A stretch of DNA of 64,000 nucleotides, taken from positions 371,001 to 435,000 of the forward strand of contig JAWRVZ010000311.1 in the NCBI GenBank assembly GCA_037043235.1, given 5' to 3'. Position 1 is the first letter of the stretch, and every line of letters begins with the position of its first letter. The notes beneath the pieces are model-generated. The model ran no database searches. It had not been told where the DNA came from and worked only from the letters and a program-made list of their open reading frames with translations. The translations under genes and the position numbers were made by a program. Of this stretch, positions 23,035 through 35,319 are shown one piece after another. The stretch comes from Rhodeus uyekii (taxonomy: Eukaryota > Chordata > Actinopteri > Cypriniformes > Acheilognathidae).

Positions 23035-26000
23035 ATGAGTGTACTTCCTCCTGTACGAAAAGACCGCATAATTGGGCAGCTTCCTAAGGTATGGGCTTTA
23101 CACACAATGCACCGATGCTCCTGGCAGTGCTTGTTCTGAACTATATCCACTCGCTCATTTCCTCAAGTGCTTCCTGAAGTGTTAATATTCACTCCTGTTG
23201 TAGTGCTTCAACAAAGCTGCTGCTTTGAACACAGACAATGAATTCCACAGCAAGGTGAAGACGGCCTGTCAGCAGCAGAGGACAGGAACCGTGGGGTGAG
23301 ATGCTTTCTTTTGTTTTGTGGAATCGGTGGTTTATGCAGCATTGTTTTATCCTGTACTTTTTGTCCAGTAGGTTTAAAATCTCCAAGGTCATTGTCGTGG
23401 GTGATCTGGCAGTGGGGAAAACCTGTTTGATTAATAGGTGAGCAAAGCTGCAGAATTAACCGATTATGTCAAAGCAGTCAAATTGCTTTAAGTTAGTGTT
23501 TGGGTGAATATAGTAACTGGTAACACTTTACAATAAAGCCTCATTTGCTTACATTAGTTTATGTATTAACTCACATAAACCAACAATAAGCATTACATTT
23601 ATTACCGTAATCTTTGTTAAATGAATAAAATGGCCATTCTTTGTTAGTTCATCAGTGCATTAACTAATGAGAACAAGTAAACCTTATTTGTTATATATTT
23701 GTCATATATTTATTATAATAATGTATTAGTAAATGTTGACATGAACTAAGATTAATAAATGCTGTAGAAGTATTGTTTATTTATTAGCTAAAGTAGTTAA
23801 CTAATGAAAACCTTATTGTAAAGTTTTGCCTAGTAATTTAAGCTTTTAAAAACATATGTATATATTTTTATTTTTTAAGATTTTGCAAAGATGTCTTTGA
23901 CAAAAATTACAAGGCCACCATTGGTGTGGATTTTGAGATGGAAAGGTTTGAAGTTCTTGGGGTCCCCTTCAGTCTACAATTGTGAGTTTTACCCAAAATG
24001 TGATAGTCTATCTATTTCCAAACAAGTTAATTTTACAGCTATATTAAATAGATTTGGGTTTGAATTTTTCAGGTGGGACACTGCAGGACAGGAGAGATTT
24101 AAATGCATTGCCTCTACATACTACAGAGGAGCTCAGGGTAAGAAATGGTTCACCAGAAAATCATATTAAATAGTAAATACAAATAATATAGTTTAATATT
24201 TTTATTCCAGTTTAATATATTATTTCATGTAACAATACTATGTTACTGTAGGCGAGGTGACTGTGTTAATGTTAGTAAATGGTAATGAATACATTTTTTC
24301 TCATTTCCATTTTTGTACCTTAACTTTTGAGATATAACAATTCATATTCTTTTTCCAGCTGTAATCATTGTGTTTGATTTGACTGATGTGGCTTCACTGG
24401 AACATACAAGGTAATATTTTTTTGGCCAATATTGTTTTTATTATAAATGATTAATACATGTGCATCAGTATTTGTTTTAAAATTCATATGCCCTTGTTAA
24501 CGCCGCCTCCTCCTCCTTGAAACAGTATTTCTTTTATGATGAAGTTTGTAACAGTAAGAGTGTTGGGCAATAATCCCTCACCTCCAGCAATCTGTCACTC
24601 ACATGCGATCACAGCAATTAGCAAACAACCACAATCCAATCATTGCTCAAAGGACAAAATCAAGTCCCGCCCTACATTTGTTTAGTTCAAGTTGCCTTGT
24701 CACTTGGATATACATCACGATACAGTAGAACAGTCAAAATGATCTACCTACTATAAAAATATAAAATATATTTATTTATGAATACAGTAATACCTCACTT
24801 TACGAGTTTAATTCGTTCCAAGAGCGAGCTCGTAACCCAAAATGCTCGTACACCAAAACAATTTTCCCCATAAGAATGCACTAAAAATCACTTGATTTGT
24901 TCCACACGACCATAAATGCCCATTTTAAATATTTTTTTGGTTTTACCCTATTAATTACAGTTAAAATTATAACCATTAAGATCTCATATAAATACTAATT
25001 AATAATTGACAGTTAAACTCTAAAAATGCTTGACAATTTACGCACTTTACCTTTGAGTAGCATCGCTGCTGTCGTGATGGAGACGAGAGGAGGGGGAGGA
25101 GGGTGTTACTGCTTAGATGGAGAATTTCGTACCTTCTTTCTATATGCTGTACTGTACATATATTTCACTACGTGAAGAATAGCGATCACAATTAATGCAA
25201 CAACATAAGGAAAAACCACTTTAAATCACTTATGTAGATCATTGTGTCAAATGATCTGTACAGAGTTATAACTGTGTTATAGTATGCTGTTCTCTAAAAG
25301 TGTATGGCCCTTTGAGAACGTCATTACTAGGGACCAACCAAATTCACGATTTCACGGCCGTGTCATTTTCCGAGAAATCGGCCACTTTCTGTGAAAACAC
25401 CCAACAAGCGTGAAATAGTGAATTTTTTTATTGAAGATAAATTTTTTTACTGATAAAGAGTATACCAGGAGCAGATGATCGTTGCGTCTTAGCCGAGTTT
25501 GCAGCCTACAAAACAGCAGCAAAAGAAGTTCCGCCGGATACGAGTATAACAGCATTCTGGCGTTCGCACAGCAGTCGGTTTCCTCTGCTGAGCCGGCTAG
25601 CATTACGCTACCTTTCTGTACCAACGAACAGTGTTGACGCGGAGAGAAGTGTCAGCCAGTACACAAACGTCAATGCACCGCAGCGACAGAATATGTCAGC
25701 AACCACGTTGGTCGGCCAAGTTTTGGCCACGAAAAACTGTAAACTATTTCATTAATGTCACGTGCCGTTGTAGTCGTATTTTGTTTCCTTTTTGTTTTTT
25801 AATACAGGTGAACAGTCTAAAAGTGGTATTTTAGAATACAAAACAGCGGGTGTGACAGCAGATAGACTGATTGCAGTGATTGGTGCCTAAAAATTGTACC
25901 CGTGAATTCTCCGTGAAATCCAATGTTTTTTTAAAAACCTTCCGTGAAATTGCAAATTTTTACCCGTGAATTTGGTTGGTCCCTAGTCATTACCCCCTGG

Positions 26001-28059
26001 GTGCGTTGTACTGAGAACACACGTGAGCCTTATTAGTATGCAATGTGTTGTGTTGCAACTAAACCGAGCGCGGCTGAGAGAATGAACGAGTTAAGGGTTG
26101 AAAGGCTTTATGAGAGGCTGTCGTTAGGATATTTCCAGTAAAAATGTGCGCGAAGATGCTGAGCGTTAGAACTTTTCCACACAAAAATGCGCGTGGGCGA
26201 GGGAATGTTTTTCTCGCACACCGATACAATGCTCGTACACCGATTTGACTTTCCATGCTCGTACACTGATTTGCTCGTATACTAAGTCACTCGTAAACCG
26301 AGGTATTACTGTACATTGAGAAATCTTTATATGTACAATATATGTTGGTGTCGCTTACATAACTACATAAACCCATATTGCACAATACAACCCTATACAT
26401 TTTCGAGTTAGCTGTGAGACAAATAACTGCTGTCCGGACAACTGAGATTTTAGTTTCCTCACCTTTGTTCTTCTCAGTTCACTTTTTTGAGAGAAGTCAG
26501 TGTCTTAGTTCATATGAACAGTCTGAAAATGCCACTCCACATTTCCTTTCTTCGGTATAGCAACGACTGACTGACAGATGAGGTAAACACACTTTGAAAA
26601 TGACAGAGTGAAAAAAAGTCCAACTCCCACTCCATATGGAAGAGGAAAGTTTTTGACTTCTTACTTTGTCCAGCTCCCCCACTCATTTTTATACCCTTTC
26701 TTAAGTTTAAATGAAATTAATTAGAGGCTATCCTGCTAGTGTTACGGGAGGAGGACAGTGTGCGATGCTGAGAAACACTGGAAACGCGGAGATCCAAACA
26801 GAAAGCAGTTTATTTAAAGAACGAGAACAAAAAACGGCACTCAACAGTGCTAAACTCGGAGTACAAAGAAACATGTAAGGAGACATCCACACACGGAGAA
26901 CCAACGTGAACACAGTTCAACAATTGACAAAGACAAGGGAGAACCTGAGGGTTTAAATAGACAGGGAAATGGGGAGCACCTGACACGACTAACAAGGGGA
27001 GTGGCAGACGTGACAGTTGACGGGAACACAGAAGCATCACACAAGAGGAACGTGACGAGACACGACATGATTGTGACAGCTAGCTTGCTCGAGTCGTATG
27101 TCAGACTGGCTGCCCTGTATGTCAATCAAGTGACAAATTTCATAGTGAAGACAGATGATGGGCTGACATCTACTTTGTTAATTCCTGGAGATCTACTCAC
27201 ACTACCTTTCCGATCGACGTATTGGACACTCCTGCAGTAGACGAACACAATTTCTGTTTCATGGAGGCTTAAACAAATACACTGTGTGGGTCACACATTG
27301 AAATGTATCATCTCTTCTAAAGGCAATGGCTGGAAGACGCAATGAAAGAGAACGATCCTACAAATGTATTGCTTTTCTTGGTTGGCACAAAGAAAGATCT
27401 GAGTGTGAGTGACCATTTGTAATTTATTTCAACATTATTTCAGTATTTCATAATTATAAAAAGAACGTGCATAATACAATATATGTTTATATTTTTGTCA
27501 AACTAATGTGTCTTTCCTGCAGTCTCCTGCACAGTATACACTAATTGAGCAGGATGCCATTAAACTGGCAGATCAGATGAAAGCAGAGTACTGGGCTCTG
27601 TCTGCTTTATCTGGTGAGTTTTTAACTAGAGACGTTACTATAGTGTAGTATATTTTAATGTGATTTGCAGTTTTTACTATATGTATAACAAGGTCATATA
27701 AAGCATTTGGGAAACATTAGATAAACATTGGTTACTGTTTATGTTGTTACTGTTTTTGTGACTGTAGGGGAGAATGTGAGAGAGTTTTTCTTCAGAGTGG
27801 CATCTTTAACATTTGAGGTCAATGTACTGGCAGAACTGGAGAAAAGTGGATCTAGACGTATTGGGGAAGTTGTTCGTAAGTACAATAAGGATTATATTTA
27901 TATATTATCCATGGAATTTGATTGCATCATGAAAAGTTGGCAATGGCATTATTGGTTCAATTAAATGTGTAAACTTTTTTTATCCATACAGAAATCAACA
28001 GCAACTCAAATAACCTGTATGCAACTTCCAAGAAGAAACAGTCTAACTGTTGTCAGTAA
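23035..28059 (+). CDS. rab34: Rab34 small GTPase
   Basis: Rab-family GTPase of Golgi, macropinosome and cilium-initiation membranes (family knowledge). Nine coding exons join in frame to 259 codons, the length of human RAB34: 23035-23088, 23204-23295, 23372-23437, 23880-23981, 24073-24137, 24359-24410, 27323-27404, 27523-27613 and 27768-27875, plus a last exon 27992-28059. The P-loop GDLAVGKT spans residues 59-66, switch I has ATIGVDFEMERFEVLG, switch II has WDTAGQERFKC, and the base-recognition motif is GTKKDL. The last residues NCCQ give a double-cysteine prenylation signal. An in-frame start at 23035 follows a TCCTGCAG acceptor. The 2.9-kb intron between 24410 and 27323 carries MITEs and a solo LTR. 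Identity is strong; the a/b paralogue is undecided. Confidence 0.94.
24785..26311. mobile_element. pogo/Tigger-like MITE in rab34 intron
   Basis: Ends CAGTAATACCTCACTTTACG and its counterpart (CAGTAATACCTCGGTTTACG on the minus strand) are inverted repeats flanked by TA on both sides (24783-24784 and 26312-26313), the target pattern of the Tc1/mariner-pogo group. Inside, repeated 'GCTCGTA.ACC.A' motifs recur. Without the nested insertion at 25328-25985 it would be about 860 bp. No transposase frame is seen. Confidence 0.75.
25328..25985. mobile_element. hAT-type element nested in the pogo-like MITE
   Basis: The 658-bp element has terminal inverted repeats beginning TAGGGACCAACCAAATTC and is flanked by a perfect 8-bp duplication GTCATTAC (25320-25327 and 25986-25993), the hAT signature. 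Short open frames inside are not recognisable as transposase, so it is called non-autonomous. Confidence 0.85.
26740..27078 (-). mobile_element. solo LTR in rab34 intron
   Basis: A 339-bp unit whose plus-strand ends are TGTTACGG...TGTGACA. It is flanked by a perfect 5-bp duplication GCTAG (26735-26739 and 27079-27083). On the minus strand it carries an AATAAA signal in its 3' third. No internal retroelement sequence remains, so it is a solo LTR left by recombination. A degraded relative lies at 12540-12815. Confidence 0.85.
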
Positions 28060-29378
28060 AGACTGGCATTGCAAAACTGCAAACATTTGCACCAACATAT
28101 AGTGGTACCAAAGCAAAAAATACATGTAGGTACATAGGGAGAACAAAAAGTGGGATGGACAATATTACAACCAAAGGTCTGTCCAGAGAGCAGTGTGGTT
28201 TATTATTCATTGGGTGTAACTGAACATTCCTTTCTTGGAAGACTTGAGGTTTGCGTTTTTTTGTGGCAAAATAGTATTCTGTTTTCCTAAGACTTCTATA
28301 TGCACAATTTATACATATAATTATCAGTGATTATTATATTGTGTTAATTACAAACACATTTTTTATTTCATATTTTTGCTTAGTTTACAGTCAACAGTGA
28401 TTTTAAAAGGTACACAAGAGGATCATGCATGAGTTGCACAAAAAGCAATAAACAGTGATAACTGTATTTTTCTATATCAAAAATCTTGTTTATTAAAAGG
28501 GTCACTTATCTTGAAGTTATATAAGCTTCATTCCTTCATATAGCTTCAAAATGAGTTTTGTTGTAAAGACTTTATAAGTATTAGGACATGTATAGATAGT
28601 TTTCTGTTATTGACATTTTTATTCAGAATAAAATTATTTTCTTTTTTCGTAAATGAGCTGTTTATTGATTTAAAAACCTCTCACAATAAATAAAAGAGGT
28701 TGTTTTTTCCCCAAAAGTTTTAATATGAACTGATTATATCGTTATATTACAGGGTGTATGTGGGTCTAACACCCTTACAAAATGTAAAACCTTAAAAGGG
28801 TCTTAAATCAGCGCATAAAGTCTTACATTTATAAAGCATTCAATGTTGCATGCATGGCAAAAAAGTATATCTTCCTCAGTATTTCTGTCCTGCTACAAAT
28901 ATCTAAACGTCTTTAAATCAAGATACATTTACTTGAGACTTGTTTTTCCTTTGATATTTACATATTCACATTTATCTTCATAAACCTTGTATTAATCCTG
29001 TTTGTTTAAGGTTTCATTTACATTAAATTCATCATTATTGATGTTTACCTTTTTAGTAATAAAGTTAGAAATCTGAGATACAATCTGATAGTGACCTCTA
29101 CTGGTAATTTTGTGTAAAAACTAAAGACGTCAGACTTTAAATATGATGACCAATATAGCTAAATACTTAAAACTAAATACACTTAAAAAGTGTGTAAATT
29201 AATCAAATCCATTTAAGCTTAGAAAGAACAGTCCTCACATGATCTCCACACACAAAAAATCATGCCTCAACCTATGAATATTATCTTACATGTTATGTTA
29301 CTCCAAATGATTCAAGGACTGATTCCCCTTGGGATTTCACCTTTTCTGTGAATATCTATTATTCTAAATCCTAAGTAT
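28060..29378 (+). other. rab34: rab34 3' UTR and spacer
   Basis: After the rab34 stop, AATAAA-type signals occur at about 28448 and 28628, so the 3' UTR probably ends near 28.47 or 28.65 kb. The remaining ~700 bp to the convergent phosphoribosyltransferase gene is AT-rich with no recognised exon. Confidence 0.5.
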
Positions 29379-32278
29379 CTAGCCACTGAATTTCTTAAAC
29401 GACTCCAGGTATTGACTGTCTATCTGAGTTTGCAGTTCATTTGGAATGCAGTGGGAATATTTATAGTTTTCCTTTAGCCACTTTCCTCCCTCACTGTTTT
29501 CAATGGCCACAGCAGCAATCCCTACAAAGAATAGAGAAATAATAGCACTCATTTTAGCAAGTCAATCAAGACCACTGATAAGTGATCCTAATAGCTCTTC
29601 ATTCAACACCGAGAGCCATTACACCCTCTCACAGAAGGCAGCTGTCCAAATCCTTTGTGTTGTATCTTGCATGCAGCAACTAATGGAACAAGAATGTCAA
29701 TAAAGTCATAGTTCAGTTACATTATTTGTTTTGATAGTGTCCTATCAATATCAATATCAAAGAAAGATATAAAGGGTTGGGGTGGAGCGGGGCAGTGGAT
29801 ATGTTCACCATGTCTCAAAGCACTTTTATTGTATCAGGTGTTTTATGCTTACCTACAACAGTAGCTCCTTGATTCTCCACCAGTTTGATAGCTGCTTTCA
29901 TAGTCCCTCCAGTCTCAATCCACTGGTCTACTATAAGAACCCGTAGACCTGAAGTACATCATAACATATCTCAGAATTTCCCATTTTTCAGTCTTGCTAA
30001 GAACTAGATGTCATTAATGAAAAAAAAAGTTTAATACATACAGTTCTGCTGTCACAATAGGATAATTTACATAATACTGCAAACATTATGTGTAAAATGA
30101 ATGAACCCTTAAATGTTTGAATGTTTCACCAATCATTACATATTCACATTTTAGGATGGATCTCTACCTGTCACGATTACAGATTAATAGAATAAAGCAT
30201 ATTTTATTTCCTTTTGGAGCTTGGAAGTTCAGTTTGAGCAGATGTTTTATACCATCATCACTGTCCTCATTAGAGCTCATTTCCCATTACATTCATTATC
30301 TGGCTTATATTCGCAATCTCAAACATATTCTCAAAATTATCATTTTCATTGTCCTCAAAAGCAATATTTTGATCACTGCAGCTTCTTTCCAAGATCCACA
30401 ATCAAGGGACAGTGACATTAATATTGGATGCATTCAGTAATTGCTCTGTAGTAAATTGCTGAGCCGTTTTAAGTTTGGCTGATGATACTTCCTATTCTTT
30501 TGTTTTTTGCCTGTGGGCACTGTGAGTGAAGTCATTTCATCATTGTGTATTAGACATTCCCACCTTGTGGAATAATGGTGAAGTGCACTTTTTCAGTTGT
30601 TAAAGATTAAGTTATTGTTGTGGAGTAAAAATATACTTCACTGTTACTGACCATGTGCTCCGTTGTTCATATTAGTCTTCATATTAGTCATCTGTGTCTT
30701 GTAATTAACACATGAATGATTGACGATGTTACATTATACATGGTTGTCCTGTTCTTGCCTTGTTCTGAGTGTTTTGTTTGGTAACCTTGGTTTGAATTAA
30801 AGTAGTGCTGCACTTAGCTCCTGCTTCGCCTTGTGACTGCAACTGTCGGTGTGACAGATCAACAGACCACTAATGGATCTAGCAGCTGTCTCTCCAGAAC
30901 GGGCAGAGTGTTGAGGAATATGTGGAAGAGTTTGTGCGGGTCTGCCACTTCTCCTCCTGTTCATATGATGACCTCGCGGAGCTGTTCTGGAGCAGTCTGG
31001 ACCCAGAGTTGAACTCTGGAGTTTTACCCAGACCAGGTGCTGCCGAGCTTTGGCTCATAATACATTGTCGGTAAGGTTAAGAGACCAACACTGCTGCTCC
31101 AGCAAGGGACCCCAGACATGGTAGCCAAGCCCAGCTAGGCCAATCCTCTGCCCCCCTGAACTGTTGGCACTGCCCTGACCACCTGGACTGCCAGCTTCGC
31201 CCTGGAGGCATTCTGATCACCCCCACCCCTGTGGACTCTTTAACGGCCTTCTGGGAGAGGTGCAATCTGTCACAATTGGGATTAGTGTTGGGTTATTGTT
31301 CACTCTAAATTTGCCTTTTCTTTCCATGTGTTCTTTGTCTTTGTTCACTGAAGGTTATTTGGGAACTAAAAACGTTTCTTCCTTTGAAAACCCCTTTTTG
31401 GAATCTTTTAATGACATTAAAGATTCATCTTTTGGAATGACATTATAGTGACAATATGAGTTAACGTACATCAGTACCTGGCTTTAAAACATCAACACGC
31501 ACTTCCATGATTTTCTCTCGTCCAGAGTAGTCGCTGTAGTCCTGGGTGAGAGTTTGAACACATAAGTGTCCTGCTTTTCGAATGGCCAAAAATCCTTGTC
31601 CTAAAGTCATGGCCACAGCCGACCCTGGAATTGGAGGAGAAAGTACAATTAAAAACAAAAAAAACAAATCAGTTATTCATTGATCTCAATCTAGGGAATA
31701 GAGGCTTTAGTGAGGCTTTCCAGATGTATAAAATATAATATATCCCACTCTATATTTAGTCTATTTGCCACGGAGTTATATTTACTTTCCTGCAACATGT
31801 GAACCGAGCTAAAAATATTGTCTCTTGAGTTCAGACTGTCTTACCCTGTACTAGCTAAAAAAGAGAACGTTTTATACCGAGGATGAAGCCCATGGCATCT
31901 ATTCCAGCCACAAGGTCAATGGTGTCATTCTGGAATGGTTTGAGAAGATCTTTTACACAATCTGACAGTGCCTAGATCAGCCAGGAGTAATAGAAAGCAG
32001 AGATCAGAGACTTTAAACTTCACAAAGCCCATGGTTGTCAATCACATCCTACCAATGCTTACTTTACCTTCCAGACTTTAAGATACATAGTGTAAAGCTA
32101 GATTATAAGTTTATAGACACTATAAGTTTTGCATGCAACAAAAGTGATTGTTTACCTGTGAATTGCAATAGAGCCTTGATGGATCAAGCCATGCAAACTT
32201 TGGTCCTTTTGTGTTTGGTGCCATAAGTGACAAATACCAGCTGTCTTCTCTCTTTTGGGGAACTGCTAAAACATCCAT
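29379..32278 (-). CDS. adenine phosphoribosyltransferase-like protein
   Basis: Type I phosphoribosyltransferase fold; such enzymes join a purine base to PRPP, but the substrate here is not known. Five exons join in frame to 200 codons: 32278-32156, 31971-31878, 31624-31478, 29948-29853 and 29521-29379. The protein opens MDVLAVPQKREDSWY. Its middle has VAGIDAMGFILGSAVAMTLG, resembling the APRT base-binding/loop region, and its PRPP loop is VLIVDQWIETGGTM at 125-138. The usual second acidic residue of that loop is Gln130. The total length is near that of APRT (about 180), yet the wording differs from human APRT, so this is probably a separate paralogous family kept in fish. It converges on rab34. 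A retroelement gag fragment lies in intron 3, the intron before the PRPP exon. No gene symbol is assigned. Confidence 0.82.
30840..31260 (+). mobile_element. LTR-retroelement gag fragment
   Basis: Plus-strand text after a short LTR-like segment (polyadenylation-type 'aattaaag' then 'gtgtgacagatcaacag') translates in pieces to a Gag-like domain (EEYVEEFVRVCHFSS, then DLAELFWSSLDPELNSG). It is broken by frameshifts and stops and lies within an intron of the phosphoribosyltransferase-like gene. Confidence 0.5.
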
Positions 32279-33480
32279 TCTAGAAGGACCACTAGACTTC
32301 TGAAAGCTCACCCTGGTAACAGAATGTAGCCTATTTGGTGTCAAGTTCAACTTAAGGGGGCGTTTGCATGTCTCTTCCAGAGTAATCCATTAGACTGATT
32401 TAGGCACTGGGCTGTGTTTGTATTTACTCAGCGTAATACATAGATTACATAGACATTCAACATTTTTTGTAAATAATAAAGTAATCTGAGCTGTCTCTGG
32501 GTAGCGGAGTGGATTGTTGCACCAATTTCCTTGTGGAAAAAACTAAATTATGGACCCATAAAATTTTTTGGGATGTAATAAATGGCCAATAAATACTCAA
32601 GTTGCTACACTGTGACGGATGCATAACATCTTGATATAATTCCGTACCGAAGTACACATAATATCCCTCCGCGATTTAAGCAGGGAACCTAATGTGACAC
32701 TGGCACCTGTCACTCGATGCGATCAAGCTCGTGAGGCAAGCAAAAATACAGCATTCAGAAAGAGTGAGGATCGCCCAAAATTAGCTTTTTTTATTTTATA
32801 AAAAAATAAGACATCTCACACAATAGTTCTTCTTGCAGAACAAAACCGTCTAGTACTTCAACAGTGGAAAGTCACTTATGAAATTTGTAGGAGTGAAATA
32901 AGTGACTACTATCATTGGAAAATAGTGGCTTACAAATAATTAACTATTATTCACAAAAGTAGGCCTATTTAATAATGCATTTTTGTAGCAGGTTTTCTTT
33001 GTTCTTTTTCTTTCTGTTTTCCCTCATTTTAACAGTGACTAACAACAATGTCGATCACAGCAAAACTACAGTATAACACCATCACTTCAACATCAAATTC
33101 AATATGATTGATTTTATCATTTCCAATGGGATTTTTATAGCAGCCTAAGAATTTCAGCTTGTCTATAAGTTATCTTCGAGTAAATTTAAAGTGTTTGAAA
33201 ACGTGCAATGAACTTACAAGATTTAACGGTTTCGATATTGGTGGGATATTAAAACATATGGGCAAACGTATCTAAGTATCTATATTGTGAAAGGTGCCAT
33301 GATTCTAATGAATTGAACCGCATTGTAAGACTCCGTCCACACAATCCACAAAATATCGGAATGATGATGCTATGGACTGTATGCAATTGAACTTACAGTC
33401 TTTAAAAGATTTTCTGCAGAGGGATTTTCTCCCATGCCCCCTTGATAGAGAGATTTATATGGTGTTTTCATACTTTTTAG

Positions 33481-33591
33481 ATTTATGCTCCAAGACCTGA
33501 GAGAAATGTGCCACTGTATCATAAACATTTGAAAGAAAAGGTGGTGTTCCGAAATTGCACCTCGAGTTTTGATGAAATTGCAATTCGTCAG
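33481..33591 (+). other. possible orphan exon
   Basis: A TACTTTTTAG acceptor, 111 nt fully open in one frame (37 codons: IYAPRPERNVPLYHKHLKEK, then a further 17 codons ending IRQ), and a CAG|GTATGTG donor. I do not recognise the peptide and found no neighbouring exon. It may be part of an unrecognised gene, an exapted element or chance. Confidence 0.2.
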
Positions 33592-34097
33592 GTATGTGAA
33601 ACACGCAGTGATTAATATCCTGGCAAAAGTATTTAACGAGCATTAAATTAATAACACATCGTGCGGATTTCCCAACAGTGTCGCGTGTTGCCTCTGGTGA
33701 TTTGACATCATTTGATTCCACCCCCACCAATCCGATTTCCTTGCCAAATCCCACTGTTGAACTCAGTGGGGGCTATTTGAAAGCCGACCATAAATATTTT
33801 GCATTTGGACTTGCACATATCAAATTCCTGATTTTTTTTTCCATTAATTTCTGTTTGAACTCCTTCAACAATGTCCCACCAGTTATAGTCCAACTAATTA
33901 AAACATATCTGCAAATATCGAATATCATCAGGACTAGAGAATTTTAACCTTTATTTTATCTTTTCTTGTTTTCTGTTTTAAATATGAAAAAAGCACCACA
34001 GGAAAAAACTAAATATCTAATTGTTTGATCACAGAGGCATACTTGCAAATATTTTAGCAGGCTTATATGGACAAACGTGTATTCTCTTCAAAAATTA

Positions 34098-34141
34098 CCC
34101 CCCCCCCCCCCCCCCACACACACCCCACACACACACACACA
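34098..34141. repeat. poly-C / (CA)n tract
   Basis: About 17 consecutive C followed by CACA repeats, 1.2 kb upstream of pla2g3. Confidence 0.9.
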
Positions 34142-34618
34142 CTTTGCTGGCGCCTGTGACTATCAAAGTCCCAAAGTTAAGATCCATGTAACCATAAAGA
34201 CGGACTGATGTTCAGTAACTGCGTGGAGATCTTCATTGGTCTTCATTGAAAAAGCCCACTGTTCCAAATCAGGTCACAACCCATTCCTTTTGTGAAACTA
34301 GAATGCCCAATCTCGTTGGGTCGGAAGAATCACCCCATCTCTTGTTACTATGGAAAGCGCCGAAGGAACCTCCTCCTTGCTGCGTCACCAAAGTAAATCT
34401 CGAGGTGTGGGGAGAGATGGGTTACTTGCGGTCAAAACGCAGATATCCATTACACCCTACATTCATTATGTAGGATTACATATTACGATGCTCGTGCACA
34501 CAACAAAAAAGGTTTGATTAAAAAAGCATTTCATATAATTTAAAAATACACTAGGACCAGTGAAGACTTTCAGGAGGTCAAAACCCATTGAAACTGCACC
34601 TATAGCACATTTTAAACA

Positions 34619-34739
<121 letters not shown>

Positions 34740-35319
34740 ATATACGTGATTTGTAAATACATATCAAAGTAATAAATCACATAAGCTATACGGGAAGCCA
34801 AGATCCCAAGTATTTTATTTGGAAATTCCTTGTAGAGTTAATGACTACATTTTCTTTAAATGCTTGTCATTCTCATGTCTTGAGCATTGTTTTATGCAAT
34901 TGCAGTTTTCTATTGTCCTATAACTGAATGCATAATAAGAATATAACACAAAACCTGGTTTCAACAAAGCATCCATTCAGTTCAAAAAGAAGCCAAACAA
35001 ACACTTTTTTTTGTTCCTTGTCTGCCTTGTTTCCCTTTTTCAAATTAAAGAAAGTCGAATTTGCCTTTTGCAAATATGAAAGGTTTTTGCATAGAAAAAT
35101 GGGCAATCGTTGCCACAGAGAAGAAAGGAGGAGGAAACAGGCTATTCGAGTTCATCGGAGGAAGAAAGGGTTAATCAAATGACAAACCCCTCCCATTATT
35201 GACCGGTAATATATGAATCCCCACAGCAGACAGTGAAAGAAGCCGGTAGTCGCTGAACAGGAGAGGCTGCGGTGCTGTCTGAGACTCCGTGGTGCTGAAA
35301 GTGCCGCCCGCCCGCCGCG

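Noticed and set aside
30117..30440. 107-codon plus frame in the PRTase-like gene intron
   Set aside because: No family similarity, AT-rich, no splice or start context; lies inside an intron of the opposite-strand gene.
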